Positions 8,528-15,887 of a stretch of 64,000 nt of DNA are shown piece by piece. The notes below the pieces were generated by a model, which made no database searches, had not been told where the DNA came from, and saw only the letters and a list, made by a program, of their open reading frames with translations. Both the position numbers and the translations under genes were made by a program. Source of the DNA: Geothrix limicola. GTDB taxonomy: Bacteria > Acidobacteriota > Holophagae > Holophagales > Holophagaceae. Location: contig NZ_BSDE01000002.1 in assembly GCF_030268085.1 (NCBI RefSeq), forward strand, positions 310,001-374,000. The letters are read 5' to 3'. Every line of letters starts with the position of its first letter. The first letter of the stretch is position 1.

Positions 8528-9075
8528 CAGGCTTCCTTCACCACGAGGCTCTGCAGTGCCGCCGACACGCGCTCCAGGGGCTCCGCCAGATCCATGTGGT
8601 AGCCCGCCTCCAGCAATTTCATGATGGCCTGCTCCTGGGCCGCCGCATCCACCGAGGCCGCGAACATCACGCGCAGCGGCGCGGCGCCTTCGGAGACCTG
8701 GAGGAGCAGTTCCCGCGGGCCGGCGCGGAAGGCCTCGCCCACCTTCGCGAGGGGGGATTCCTGGCTCTTCTGCACCGCCAGCACGGGATACTTCGCCTCC
8801 CCGGACCAGCCGCCAGCCAGTTCGGTGGCGCTGAGGATGAACAGATCCGGCGGCGTCTTCAGCTCCTTCAGCAGGGTCTTCTGGATGACCTCCTCCTTGA
8901 GGTGGGGCTCCAGCGATTTGCCGTAGAGGATGCCCTGCAGGCGCGTGGGCGTGATGGGTTCGGTGTATCGGAAATCCAGGGGAATGCCGGAGGTGTCCGT
9001 CACCAGCAGGCCCCCGAGGTAGCTCGCGCCCTCCTTGACGGCCATGAAATACGCCAGCTTGATGGGTTCCGCCAT
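8527..9075 (-). CDS. Hypothetical protein, first gene of signalling operon
   Basis: A 182-residue soluble protein. The start at 9075 is chosen for the AGAGGTG purine stretch upstream; a longer reading to 9240 would run through the tRNA-Gln gene and is rejected. The sequence (IKLAYFMAVKEGASYLGGLL, then FRYTEPITPTRLQGILYG) suggests a compact alpha/beta domain. A region around residues 55-100 (EEVIQKTLLKEL, then PPDLFILSA) is reminiscent of small regulatory domains, but no family is assigned. It is the promoter-proximal gene of the five-gene operon that ends with the Ser/Thr kinase. Confidence 0.75.
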   Translation of the reverse strand: MAEPIKLAYFMAVKEGASYLGGLLVTDTSGIPLDFRYTEPITPTRLQGILYGKSLEPHLKEEVIQKTLLKELKTPPDLFILSATELAGGWSGEAKYPVLAVQKSQESPLAKVGEAFRAGPRELLLQVSEGAAPLRVMFAASVDAAAQEQAIMKLLEAGYHMDLAEPLERVSAALQSLVVKEA

Positions 9076-9125
9076 GAAAACACCTCTGCCCGGTAGGCTA
9101 CATCCCCCATCGGCGGAACGACCCC

Positions 9126-9153
9126 TTGCCTTTTGTCCCGCACGTGGTACAGT
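9126..9153 (+). promoter_or_regulatory. Sigma70-like promoter of tRNA-Gln/tRNA-Glu
   Basis: TTGCCT at 9126-9131 and TACAGT at 9148-9153 are separated by 16 bp, and the -10 box ends 15 bp before the tRNA-Gln 5' end. This is a good fit to a housekeeping promoter. Confidence 0.55.
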
Positions 9154-9168
9154 TGGTTTTCCACTCGT

Positions 9169-9243
9169 TGGGGAGTGGTCTAATGGTAGGACAACGGTTT
9201 CTGGTACCGTCAGGTGAGGGTTCAAATCCTTCCTCCCCAACCA
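9169..9243 (+). tRNA. tRNA-Gln (anticodon CTG)
   Basis: Complete cloverleaf: acceptor arms TGGGGAG and CTCCCCA, anticodon stem ACGGT/ACCGT around loop TTCTGGT giving anticodon CTG, T-loop GGTTCAAATCC, discriminator A and encoded CCA. It is the first gene of a two-tRNA transcript. Confidence 0.96.
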
Positions 9244-9260
9244 TTCAAAACTTGTGCAGT

Positions 9261-9335
9261 GGTCCCATCGTATAGCGGTTAGTACACCGCCCTCTCACGG
9301 CGGGAACAGGGGTTCGATTCCCCTTGGGACTACCA
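9261..9335 (+). tRNA. tRNA-Glu (anticodon CTC)
   Basis: Acceptor GGTCCCA pairs with TGGGACT (one G-U pair). Anticodon stem CCGCC/GGCGG encloses CTCTCAC, giving anticodon CTC. The T-arm contains GGGTTCGATTCCC, followed by discriminator A and encoded CCA. It lies 17 bp after tRNA-Gln, and its last 20 bases plus the terminator are duplicated about 210 bp downstream. Confidence 0.96.
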
Positions 9336-9576
9336 AACAGCCCGGCGAAAGCCGGGCTTTCTTGTATCTCAAGGGGAATCGAAATCACGAATGGCGCGCA
9401 GGCAGGGCCAGACCTGGACAGCCGGACGCTGTCCAGGTCGGTCCGCCGCAGGCGGAGGCCCGTGCGCAGCCAGTCGTGCGGCCGGGACGTCACCGCGAAG
9501 GCGCAGCCGCAGAGGTGACGTGGAGGGATTCCCCTTGGGACTACCAAACAGCCCGGCGAAAGCCGGGCTTTCTTGT
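9316..9576 (+). repeat. tRNA-Glu-associated repeat: 50-bp direct repeats flanking a structured 161-bp spacer
   Basis: The last 20 bases of tRNA-Glu, the terminator hairpin and its T-tract (9316-9365) are repeated exactly at 9527-9576, a perfect 50-bp direct repeat. The spacer starts with an inverted 14-nt copy of the T-arm (from 9370). It contains two strong palindromes: GACCTGGACAGC with GCTGTCCAGGTC near 9409-9440, and ACGTCACC with GGTGACGT near 9487-9521. No convincing gene lies here. The arrangement resembles att-like duplication of a tRNA 3' end or a small tRNA-targeting element. A related region follows tRNA-Asp at 34754. Confidence 0.85.
9338..9365 (+). terminator. Rho-independent terminator of the tRNA-Gln/Glu transcript
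   Basis: Hairpin AGCCCGGC-GAAA-GCCGGGCT followed by TTCTTGT, three bases after the tRNA CCA end. An identical second copy of this hairpin occurs at 9549-9576 in the downstream duplication. Confidence 0.92.
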
Positions 9577-9604
9577 GTTTCAACGAAAGCTGAAAGTTGC
9601 CCCC

Positions 9605-10270
9605 CTAAGCCACCGGCAGGATCAGCCCCGGCCCTTCGTTCCCGATATCGCCGACGGCCGGACTCACGGGGTGGGTGACCAGGAGGTGGCTTGAGCAGGG
9701 CACCAGGAGAGGGCGCAGTTCCCTCGTCTGCGCGGCGGGATCCAGCCACAGGGTCCACGATTCCTTCGGCAGGATGACGGGCATGCGGGCGTGGATGCCG
9801 GCCATGGATCCGTTGGCCTCGGTGGTGATGAGGCAGGCGCTGATCATGACCTCGCCGTGGGGGCCCTGCCAGTCCTCCATGAGCCCGGCGAAAGCGAAGA
9901 AGCCGCCATCCTTGGGGTGGATGTAAAAGGGCTGCTGAGTCTTCCCCTCGGTCTTCCATTCATAGAATCCCGAAGCAGGAATGAGACAGCGTTTCCGCTT
10001 GAAGGCCGTGCGGAAGGAGGGCTTCTCCTCCAGGGTTTCGGCGCGCGCATGGATGGGCTTCGAGAATGCGTTCGGATCCTTCACCCAGCCCGGAATGATG
10101 CCCCAGTACGCCACATCCACCACGCGGCGATCCTTCTCGGGGCGGATGATCACGATGTGCTGGCCCGGCGCGATGTTGTATCTCTTCGGAATCGGAAATG
10201 CCGGCGGGATCAGGCCGAAGGCCTCGGTCAGGGACGGGGCGTCGAAGATGAGGGTGTAGCGGGCATCCAT
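9605..10270 (-). CDS. SRAP (HMCES/YedK) family protein lacking the catalytic Cys2
   Basis: A 221-residue SOS response-associated peptidase-like protein. The family shields abasic sites in single-stranded DNA through a thiazolidine bond made by Cys2. Family signatures are present: RYNIAPGQ (Asn), HARAETLEEKP (Glu), CLIPASGFYEWK, and IHARMPVIL (active-site His). The N-terminus is MDARYTLIFD where family members read MCGRYT, so Cys2 is replaced by Asp. No in-frame upstream start restores MCG. The start ATG at 10270 fits the homologous N-terminus exactly, though its Shine-Dalgarno is weak. It lies downstream of the tRNA repeat and convergent to it. DNA binding may persist, but covalent cross-linking through Cys2 cannot. 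Confidence 0.9.
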   Translation of the reverse strand: MDARYTLIFDAPSLTEAFGLIPPAFPIPKRYNIAPGQHIVIIRPEKDRRVVDVAYWGIIPGWVKDPNAFSKPIHARAETLEEKPSFRTAFKRKRCLIPASGFYEWKTEGKTQQPFYIHPKDGGFFAFAGLMEDWQGPHGEVMISACLITTEANGSMAGIHARMPVILPKESWTLWLDPAAQTRELRPLLVPCSSHLLVTHPVSPAVGDIGNEGPGLILPVA

Positions 10271-10481
10271 GGGATCAGGATGCCTGCTTCCGATCCGATC
10301 ACAGCGGAATGAGTCTTGGTATGGGCTCCTGGGCACCCATGCCATGGCCGCCTTTTATCCAAGCCCTTCTTAACATTTCTTAACCACCTCATCCAAATCG
10401 GGCGTGAGTTAATCGTTCCGAGCTCCCACCGGATCCAGACGATCCACATTCCACCCTCCACAATTCATGGAGTAACCGCGT

Positions 10482-12506
10482 ATGCAAAACCGTACCCGAT
10501 TGTCGGCCCTAGGCCTGGCGGGCCTTCCAGCCGCGGCCCTCGTGTTCGCCCTGGGATGCTCCGGCCACAAGAGCACCCCGCCTCCCATTCCCCTCAGCTC
10601 GAACGCCTTCCTTTCGGCACTGACGGTCCAGGGCGCCAACGGCGACATCGCCCCGGCCTTCGCCCAGGGCACCTTCGCCTACACGCTCAAGACGAACTAC
10701 GCGGCCAATCCCACACCCGTGACGGTCAAGGCCACCCTGGCCGACGCCACCGCCACCATGACGGTGAACGGCGCGGCCCTGGCCAGCAACACGCCTTCCG
10801 CAGCCATCCCCATGGTGGTTGGGTCCAACACCATCACGGTGGCCGTCAAGGCCCAGGACGGCAAGACCACCCAGACCTACACCATCGCCTGCACGATCAA
10901 CGCCCAGAACACCACGGTGCACGTGCTGGATTCCACCAACGGCGTGCCCCTCAAGGGCACCACACTCACCGTCGCCGATGCGGCGGGCAACGTGCTGCAG
11001 ACCGGCATCCCCGTGGGCGCCAACGGCACCACCACCCTCGGCCTGGACGGCGTCTCCAAGTACAACCTCAGCGCCCAGGCGCCGGGATCGGCCCAGTCCA
11101 TGTTCCAGGGCTTCGATTCCACGCGGGAGACCGTCGCCAACTTCTACTGCCACCCCCTCGGCATGATCAACTTCCCCGCCCAGGCCCCGCAGATCACCGC
11201 CCTCGCCACCAGCGCGGACGGCGTCACCTGGAACGCCCTGAGCGGCAACAGTCTCAGTGACGTGCTCGCCAACATGGCCGCGCTCCGCGTCACGGCCCAG
11301 GGCGGCTGCAACATCGCCGCCACGGCCTGGTCCGGTTTCGGCATGGGCCTGAATGTGGATCAGCCCGCCTGGGCCTGGAACAACAACGGTCCCTACTGGG
11401 TGGAAGAAGTGGGCACCCCGGTCACCTCCGGCTCGACGACGCTCTACCAGTCGACCATGGACCTGGCCATCCCGCTCTCCAACTACGCGGCCAACACCAA
11501 GCACTACGTGGATCTCGTCGTCTACGACGTGGCCAACAACCGCACCGAGCAGAAGATCTACCTGAACGTCACCGACGGCGCCGCGGACACCACCCAGGCC
11601 GACCTCTCCGCCCTCACGCCCTCCAAGGTCACGGTGCAGCTCATCACCCACGGGCTCACCCGCAGCATCTTCGCCACCACGCCCACCGACGCTCCGCCGA
11701 CCACGTACGAGCCCGACATCTTCTTCTCGCTGCTGAACGGCTCCAACGTGGCCCAGAAGATCACGGGCTACGAGGTCTACCGCTCCACCAGCGGCACCCT
11801 CTGGACCAAGGTCGCCACCCAGCTCTTCGAGGCGCCCACCACCGCCTCCAGTCTGGTCTACACCGACAACGACCCCACCCTCCAGCTGGGCACGACCTAC
11901 TACTACAAGGTGCGCGGCTTCAACGGCAACACCACCAACAACGGCGGCTACAGCCAGTACTCCATGCCCATCGCCAGCACCTTCCTGCCGGCCTTCACGG
12001 CCCAGCTCGCCGCCCCGGCCACCGAGACCATCTCCAGCAGCCTTGCGCCCAAGTTCACCTTCTCCATCACCAACCCGGCCCTCTTCGACCCGGCGGTGTC
12101 CGACTACTTCTACTTCACCCTGAGCGTGACGGAGAAAACCGGAACCGCCGCCTCCTACGCGATGTACTGCCGCTACAACTTCGCGGCGGGACGCTTTGAA
12201 ACCCGCCCCACGTCGAGCTCCAGCACCTGGTCCGACGCCAGCAGCATCCTTTCCATCGATGCGACCCACGCCAACATCACCATCCAGGCGCCCATGGGCT
12301 ACTTCCAGCCGGGCGTGAGCTACCAGTGGACGATCTTCGGAACCTCTACGGCCAACGCCTGCCAGTTCCGGAAGTACACCTATCCGTACAACGATCCCAC
12401 GAGCACCAGCTACGGCGTGGCCATCGCCATGGGAAGTACGTACGAACACAGCTACGGGGCCGTCAACGGCTACTTCACCCTAACCATCGATCCCAATGCC
12501 CAGTAG
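10482..12506 (+). CDS. Secreted lipoprotein with cadherin-like beta-sandwich and FN3 domains
   Basis: A 674-residue exported protein. The N-terminal signal ends in a lipobox (VFALGC, Cys26), so it is anchored to a membrane by lipid. Residues about 42-130 match the bacterial cadherin-like beta-sandwich pattern (LSALTVQG, then TVKATLADATATMTVNG, then YTIACTI). A carboxypeptidase-regulatory-like stretch follows (VHVLDSTNGVPLKGTTLTV). Residues about 400-505 look like a fibronectin type III domain (GYEVYRSTSGTLWTKV, then YYYKVRGFNG). No catalytic motif is seen. The preceding 211 bp hold a fairly AT-rich promoter-like stretch around 10370-10410. It sits 16 bp before the subtilase gene, so the two are probably co-expressed, this one possibly as an adhesion or binding partner. 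Confidence 0.82.
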   Translation: MQNRTRLSALGLAGLPAAALVFALGCSGHKSTPPPIPLSSNAFLSALTVQGANGDIAPAFAQGTFAYTLKTNYAANPTPVTVKATLADATATMTVNGAALASNTPSAAIPMVVGSNTITVAVKAQDGKTTQTYTIACTINAQNTTVHVLDSTNGVPLKGTTLTVADAAGNVLQTGIPVGANGTTTLGLDGVSKYNLSAQAPGSAQSMFQGFDSTRETVANFYCHPLGMINFPAQAPQITALATSADGVTWNALSGNSLSDVLANMAALRVTAQGGCNIAATAWSGFGMGLNVDQPAWAWNNNGPYWVEEVGTPVTSGSTTLYQSTMDLAIPLSNYAANTKHYVDLVVYDVANNRTEQKIYLNVTDGAADTTQADLSALTPSKVTVQLITHGLTRSIFATTPTDAPPTTYEPDIFFSLLNGSNVAQKITGYEVYRSTSGTLWTKVATQLFEAPTTASSLVYTDNDPTLQLGTTYYYKVRGFNGNTTNNGGYSQYSMPIASTFLPAFTAQLAAPATETISSSLAPKFTFSITNPALFDPAVSDYFYFTLSVTEKTGTAASYAMYCRYNFAAGRFETRPTSSSSTWSDASSILSIDATHANITIQAPMGYFQPGVSYQWTIFGTSTANACQFRKYTYPYNDPTSTSYGVAIAMGSTYEHSYGAVNGYFTLTIDPNAQ

Positions 12507-12522
12507 CGTGAAGGAGAAGATT

Positions 12523-14646
12523 GTGAGCATCCCGAAAATCCAACACCTGACGGCCTTTGCGACCTCCCTGGCCCTCGCCCTGGTCCTGGGCTGCGCGCCC
12601 AAATCGGACGCAACGCAGACGACCTCCAGCAGCGCGACGCCCGTGACAGTCAATCCGGCCTCCCAGTACCAGTTCCTCACGCCGGCCTCCGAGAACGACC
12701 TTAAGCAGAACTCGGTCTACGGCTACCTCATCGCCAAGGCCGGCCCCGGCTTCAACCCGGCGACCTTCGAGCACATGGGCCTGTCCATCCAGGGCAAGAT
12801 CTCGCTCAACGGCTTTGACTACTACCACCTGTACAAAGACTCCAACGTCCTGGAGACCTTGCAGATGCTGCAGGCCAACCCCGGCGTCCTCTTCGCCGAG
12901 GCCGACCTGCCGGTCAAGGCGGACAGTGGCATCACCCTGAACAACCTGGATCCCCGGGCCGTCAGCGAGGAATACTCCATCTACCTCACGAAGACCGTGG
13001 ATGCCTGGAAAACCTACGGGTTCGGCCCCAACACCCCCACCGTCGTCGACATCGACACGGGCATCAACTGGGCCCACGAGGATTTCCAGAAGGGCAGCAC
13101 GGGCATCGTGCAGCACGCCTATTCCTGGTACGACCTGGCCAACGGCAACAAGCCCATCGTCCCCACCACCACGTACGCCATCGATCCCATCGACTACATC
13201 GGCACCGCCACCACCAACACCGATGACGAGGCCCACGGCAGCCACACGGCCGGCACCATCGCCGCCCAGGGCAACAACGGCAAGGGTGTGGCCGGCGTCT
13301 GCTGGAACACCAACCTCGTGAGCTACAAGGGCCTGCTCAACGGATCGGGCAGCACCTGGGCCATCTACGGCTCGCTCTACCACCTGCTCCGCTGGAAGAC
13401 CACCACGGCCTACAACCACACCATCCCCGTGAACATGTCCCTGGGCGGCAGCGGCGCCAGCGCCTTCGCCATCGAGGTGGTCGAGGCCTGCACCAGCAAC
13501 AACATCGTGATCATCGCCTCCATGGGCAACAGCGGCCAGAACCAGGCCAACTACCCCGCCGCCTACCAGGGCGTCATCGCCGTGGGCGCCACCAACGGCC
13601 AGGACAAGAAGGTCCACTTCTCCACCAGCGGCTCCCACATCTCCGTGACCGCCCCGGGCTTCGACATCATCTCCTGCGGCAACCAGGGCCCCGATGACTA
13701 CGAGTCCATGTCCGGCACCTCCATGTCGGCGCCCTTCGTGACGGGCCTCGTGAGCTACATGCTGACCTGGAACCCCGACCTCACGCCCGCCCAGATCCGC
13801 ACCTACCTGGAGAAGAACGCCGACTTCATCGAAGGCGCCACGGGCTTCACGGAAACCAACGGCTGGGGCCGCGTCAACACGCTCAAGACCATCGGCGCCG
13901 TCGTGGCCGACGTGACCGCCAAGACCGCACCCGCCTCCAACTACCTGAACACGCCCCTGCGGGTGAACGTCCAGAACACCTTCAACGGCACCACGACGCC
14001 CCTCACCAACACGCCGGTCTACCTCTACCAGAGTGATCCCGAAGGTCGCATCACCAACTTCGTGGCCAGCTCCGTCACCAGCGGCGACACCGATTCCCTG
14101 CTGGCTCCCGCCGGTTCCGTGGACTTCAACCTCCTGCGCCCCGGCACCTACGTCGCCCGCTGCAACGTGTCCGGCATCCAGGCCTACTCGCCCCTGATCA
14201 CCGTCACCTCGGCCAGCACCAATCCCACCGTGACGGTGCCCTTCAAGGCCTCCGTCTACAACATCCAGACCCTCCCCGATGCGGCCGCCTCCAGCCAGAC
14301 GACGACGGACGACATCGTCAACGTGTATGACTTCAATTCCGCCAAGCTCCTCACCAGCGTCGATCTCGGCGCCCTGGACACGGCCAAGGTCATGACCGCG
14401 CCCAACCAGGTGCTGATGATCAACCTGAAGCCCTACCAGACCTACATCGGCGAATACGCCCTGTGGGTGGGCACCTCCCTCTACGCCACCAACCCTGCCC
14501 CCGGCACCTTCGCGTCCCCGGCTGCGGGCGGTTTCGCGGGCAGTGCCTCCCACTCCAGCGCCGCGCCGCAGAACATCACCGTCAACACGCTCTACAACGG
14601 CAACCTGACGGCCGCCTCCGACTGGTACAAGGTGACCGTCCCCTGA
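12523..14646 (+). CDS. Subtilisin-like (S8) serine protease lipoprotein
   Basis: A 707-residue secreted protease. The GTG at 12523 is chosen because AAGGAG lies just upstream and it gives a compact signal peptide ending in the lipobox ALVLGC. The catalytic triad is intact: Asp in VVDIDTG (about residue 175), His in AHGSHTAGTIAAQGN (about 240) and Ser in SGTSMSAPFVTG (about 398). The oxyanion Asn is in ASMGNSGQN. A pro-region precedes the domain. The C-terminal 250 residues are beta-rich and may be substrate-binding. It is expected to be anchored in the envelope or on the surface and to degrade external protein. A longer ATG start at 12496 would overlap the upstream gene. Confidence 0.93.
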   Translation: MSIPKIQHLTAFATSLALALVLGCAPKSDATQTTSSSATPVTVNPASQYQFLTPASENDLKQNSVYGYLIAKAGPGFNPATFEHMGLSIQGKISLNGFDYYHLYKDSNVLETLQMLQANPGVLFAEADLPVKADSGITLNNLDPRAVSEEYSIYLTKTVDAWKTYGFGPNTPTVVDIDTGINWAHEDFQKGSTGIVQHAYSWYDLANGNKPIVPTTTYAIDPIDYIGTATTNTDDEAHGSHTAGTIAAQGNNGKGVAGVCWNTNLVSYKGLLNGSGSTWAIYGSLYHLLRWKTTTAYNHTIPVNMSLGGSGASAFAIEVVEACTSNNIVIIASMGNSGQNQANYPAAYQGVIAVGATNGQDKKVHFSTSGSHISVTAPGFDIISCGNQGPDDYESMSGTSMSAPFVTGLVSYMLTWNPDLTPAQIRTYLEKNADFIEGATGFTETNGWGRVNTLKTIGAVVADVTAKTAPASNYLNTPLRVNVQNTFNGTTTPLTNTPVYLYQSDPEGRITNFVASSVTSGDTDSLLAPAGSVDFNLLRPGTYVARCNVSGIQAYSPLITVTSASTNPTVTVPFKASVYNIQTLPDAAASSQTTTDDIVNVYDFNSAKLLTSVDLGALDTAKVMTAPNQVLMINLKPYQTYIGEYALWVGTSLYATNPAPGTFASPAAGGFAGSASHSSAAPQNITVNTLYNGNLTAASDWYKVTVP

Positions 14647-14673
14647 TGAACCGCTAGGTTCAGGCTGCAAGCC

Positions 14674-14719
14674 TCTGGCCGGCCTCCGCGACCTCGCGGG
14701 TGCCGGCCAGATGGTTTTT
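14674..14719 (+). terminator. Rho-independent terminator after the subtilase gene
   Basis: Extended hairpin of two stacked stems: outer TCTGGCCGGC/GCCGGCCAGA and inner CCGCGA/TCGCGG with a CC loop, followed by TGGTTTTT. It lies 28 bp past the stop codon. Confidence 0.88.
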
Positions 14720-14727
14720 CGATCCGA

Positions 14728-15477
14728 TCAGCGGCCCGCCCAGCGGCCCAGCACTTCCCAGCACACCTGCTGGGTGCCCCGGATGCCTTCCTCCTGCGGC
14801 ACGACCTGCCACAGGCGGAAGGGGGGAATGCGGCTGGGGCGCTTGCTCCGCAAGGGCAGCGCGTCGAGGCCTTCACGGCCGGCCAGGGCCAAGACCCTTG
14901 GGAGATGCCAGGCGGAACTCAGCAGGCCCACGCGGGTCCAGCGTTTCTGGGCCTTCAGGCGCTGGAAAGCCTGGATCTCATCCCGTGTGATGAAGCAGGG
15001 TTCCCCGATCACCTGAATGGCATCTTCGGGCACCCCCAGCTCCATCCAGATCACACGGGATTCCTGCCCGAAATCCCGGAGGCGCCCATCGGCCTCATGG
15101 GAAGCACCCCCGGCCACCAGGCGCTTCACTCGCCCCGCATGCCATAGCCGCGCCGCTTCCAGGAGGCGGTCCCCGTATTCCCCCAGGATGGGATGTCCGT
15201 GCTCATCCAGGTCCGAGCCCCCACCCAACACGTACAGGGCCTCCAGAGGCGGGGCGTGGTCGGGAAGGGAAGGCAGGCCGCGTTCCAGACGCGCTTTCAG
15301 CAAGTGTCCCACCAGCGGGTTGCCCGCCAGGCTGAGCCCGAGGGTGAGCAGCGCCAGGAAGGCGCCCAGGCCGCGGGCCCGCTTTCGAAAGGCCCAGAGC
15401 GTGGCCGCCAACAGCCCCAGCCAAAGGAGCCCCAGGGGCATGAGCAGCATTCCGATCAGTTTCGTGAGGGTGAGCAT
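14728..15477 (-). CDS. YdcF/SanA-family (DUF218) membrane protein
   Basis: A 249-residue protein with two N-terminal transmembrane helices (residues about 5-30 and 37-57) and a DUF218 domain. The YVLGGGSD motif, the acidic GEYGDRLLEAARLW segment and the LLSSAWHLPR motif are typical of YdcF/ElyC/SanA proteins. These act at the inner membrane in envelope or peptidoglycan-precursor homeostasis, but the biochemical reaction is not established for most members. It follows the 82-residue gene with a 4-bp gap, so they form one transcript. Confidence 0.88.
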   Translation of the reverse strand: MLTLTKLIGMLLMPLGLLWLGLLAATLWAFRKRARGLGAFLALLTLGLSLAGNPLVGHLLKARLERGLPSLPDHAPPLEALYVLGGGSDLDEHGHPILGEYGDRLLEAARLWHAGRVKRLVAGGASHEADGRLRDFGQESRVIWMELGVPEDAIQVIGEPCFITRDEIQAFQRLKAQKRWTRVGLLSSAWHLPRVLALAGREGLDALPLRSKRPSRIPPFRLWQVVPQEEGIRGTQQVCWEVLGRWAGR

Positions 15478-15481
15478 GCCC

Positions 15482-15730
15482 TCATTCTGGGGTTGTTTGC
15501 CGCAGCGCGTCCCACCCTTCGGGCGTCAGCACGTAGGAGCGGCTCAGTTCCCGACTCAGGAGACCCATTTCCTCCAGCTTCGGCAGCGATTCGTCGGCCG
15601 GGATGGGAACCGCCTGCCCCCGGCCCACCAGGGCGATGGCGCCATCCTCGCCGATGAAGAAGCCGAGCCGTCCTTCGCCATCGCAGGCCGCCAGGCGCAG
15701 GATGCGAAGGTCGTGGGATGTCAGGTGCAT
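15482..15730 (-). CDS. Small winged-helix-like hypothetical protein
   Basis: An 82-residue protein. The C-terminal half (LPKLEEMGLLSRELSRSYVL, then TPEGWDAL) has the look of the recognition helix and wing of a winged-helix domain (LxxxGLLxR...YxLTxxGxxxL). The N-terminal half (FFIGEDGAIALVG) is short and beta-like. The start has AGAGGT upstream. DNA binding is only suggested by this pattern. It is coupled to the YdcF gene. Confidence 0.65.
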   Translation of the reverse strand: MHLTSHDLRILRLAACDGEGRLGFFIGEDGAIALVGRGQAVPIPADESLPKLEEMGLLSRELSRSYVLTPEGWDALRQTTPE

Positions 15731-15887
15731 GGGGACCTCTGGGGTCCATCTCGTCAGACGTTCAAAGGCCCCGCAAGTTAATTGATGTTAAGGGATGAGT
15801 TGATGTCCGGTCGCTTCGGCGAAGCCATTCCGGGCCCCGGGATTCTGCTGGGTTCCCAGCCTTGGCCTGCCCGTGTTTGGATGGTTC

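Noticed and set aside
9366..9526. CRISPR-like repeats near tRNAs
   Set aside because: Only two copies, spacing and lengths are wrong, and no cas genes are in the window.
9245..9583. Minus-strand frame overlapping tRNA-Gln/tRNA-Glu
   Set aside because: It is antisense to a certain tRNA and its duplicated tail; such tRNA-antisense proteins are known annotation artefacts.
10509..12449. 646-residue minus-strand open frame
   Set aside because: Antisense shadow of the beta-sandwich lipoprotein gene, same compositional artefact.
12475..14670. 731-residue open reading frame on the minus strand
   Set aside because: It lies antisense to the S8 protease gene, is composed of Gly/Val/Asp/His-rich low-information sequence and has no recognisable domain. 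In GC-rich DNA such antisense frames are open by composition.
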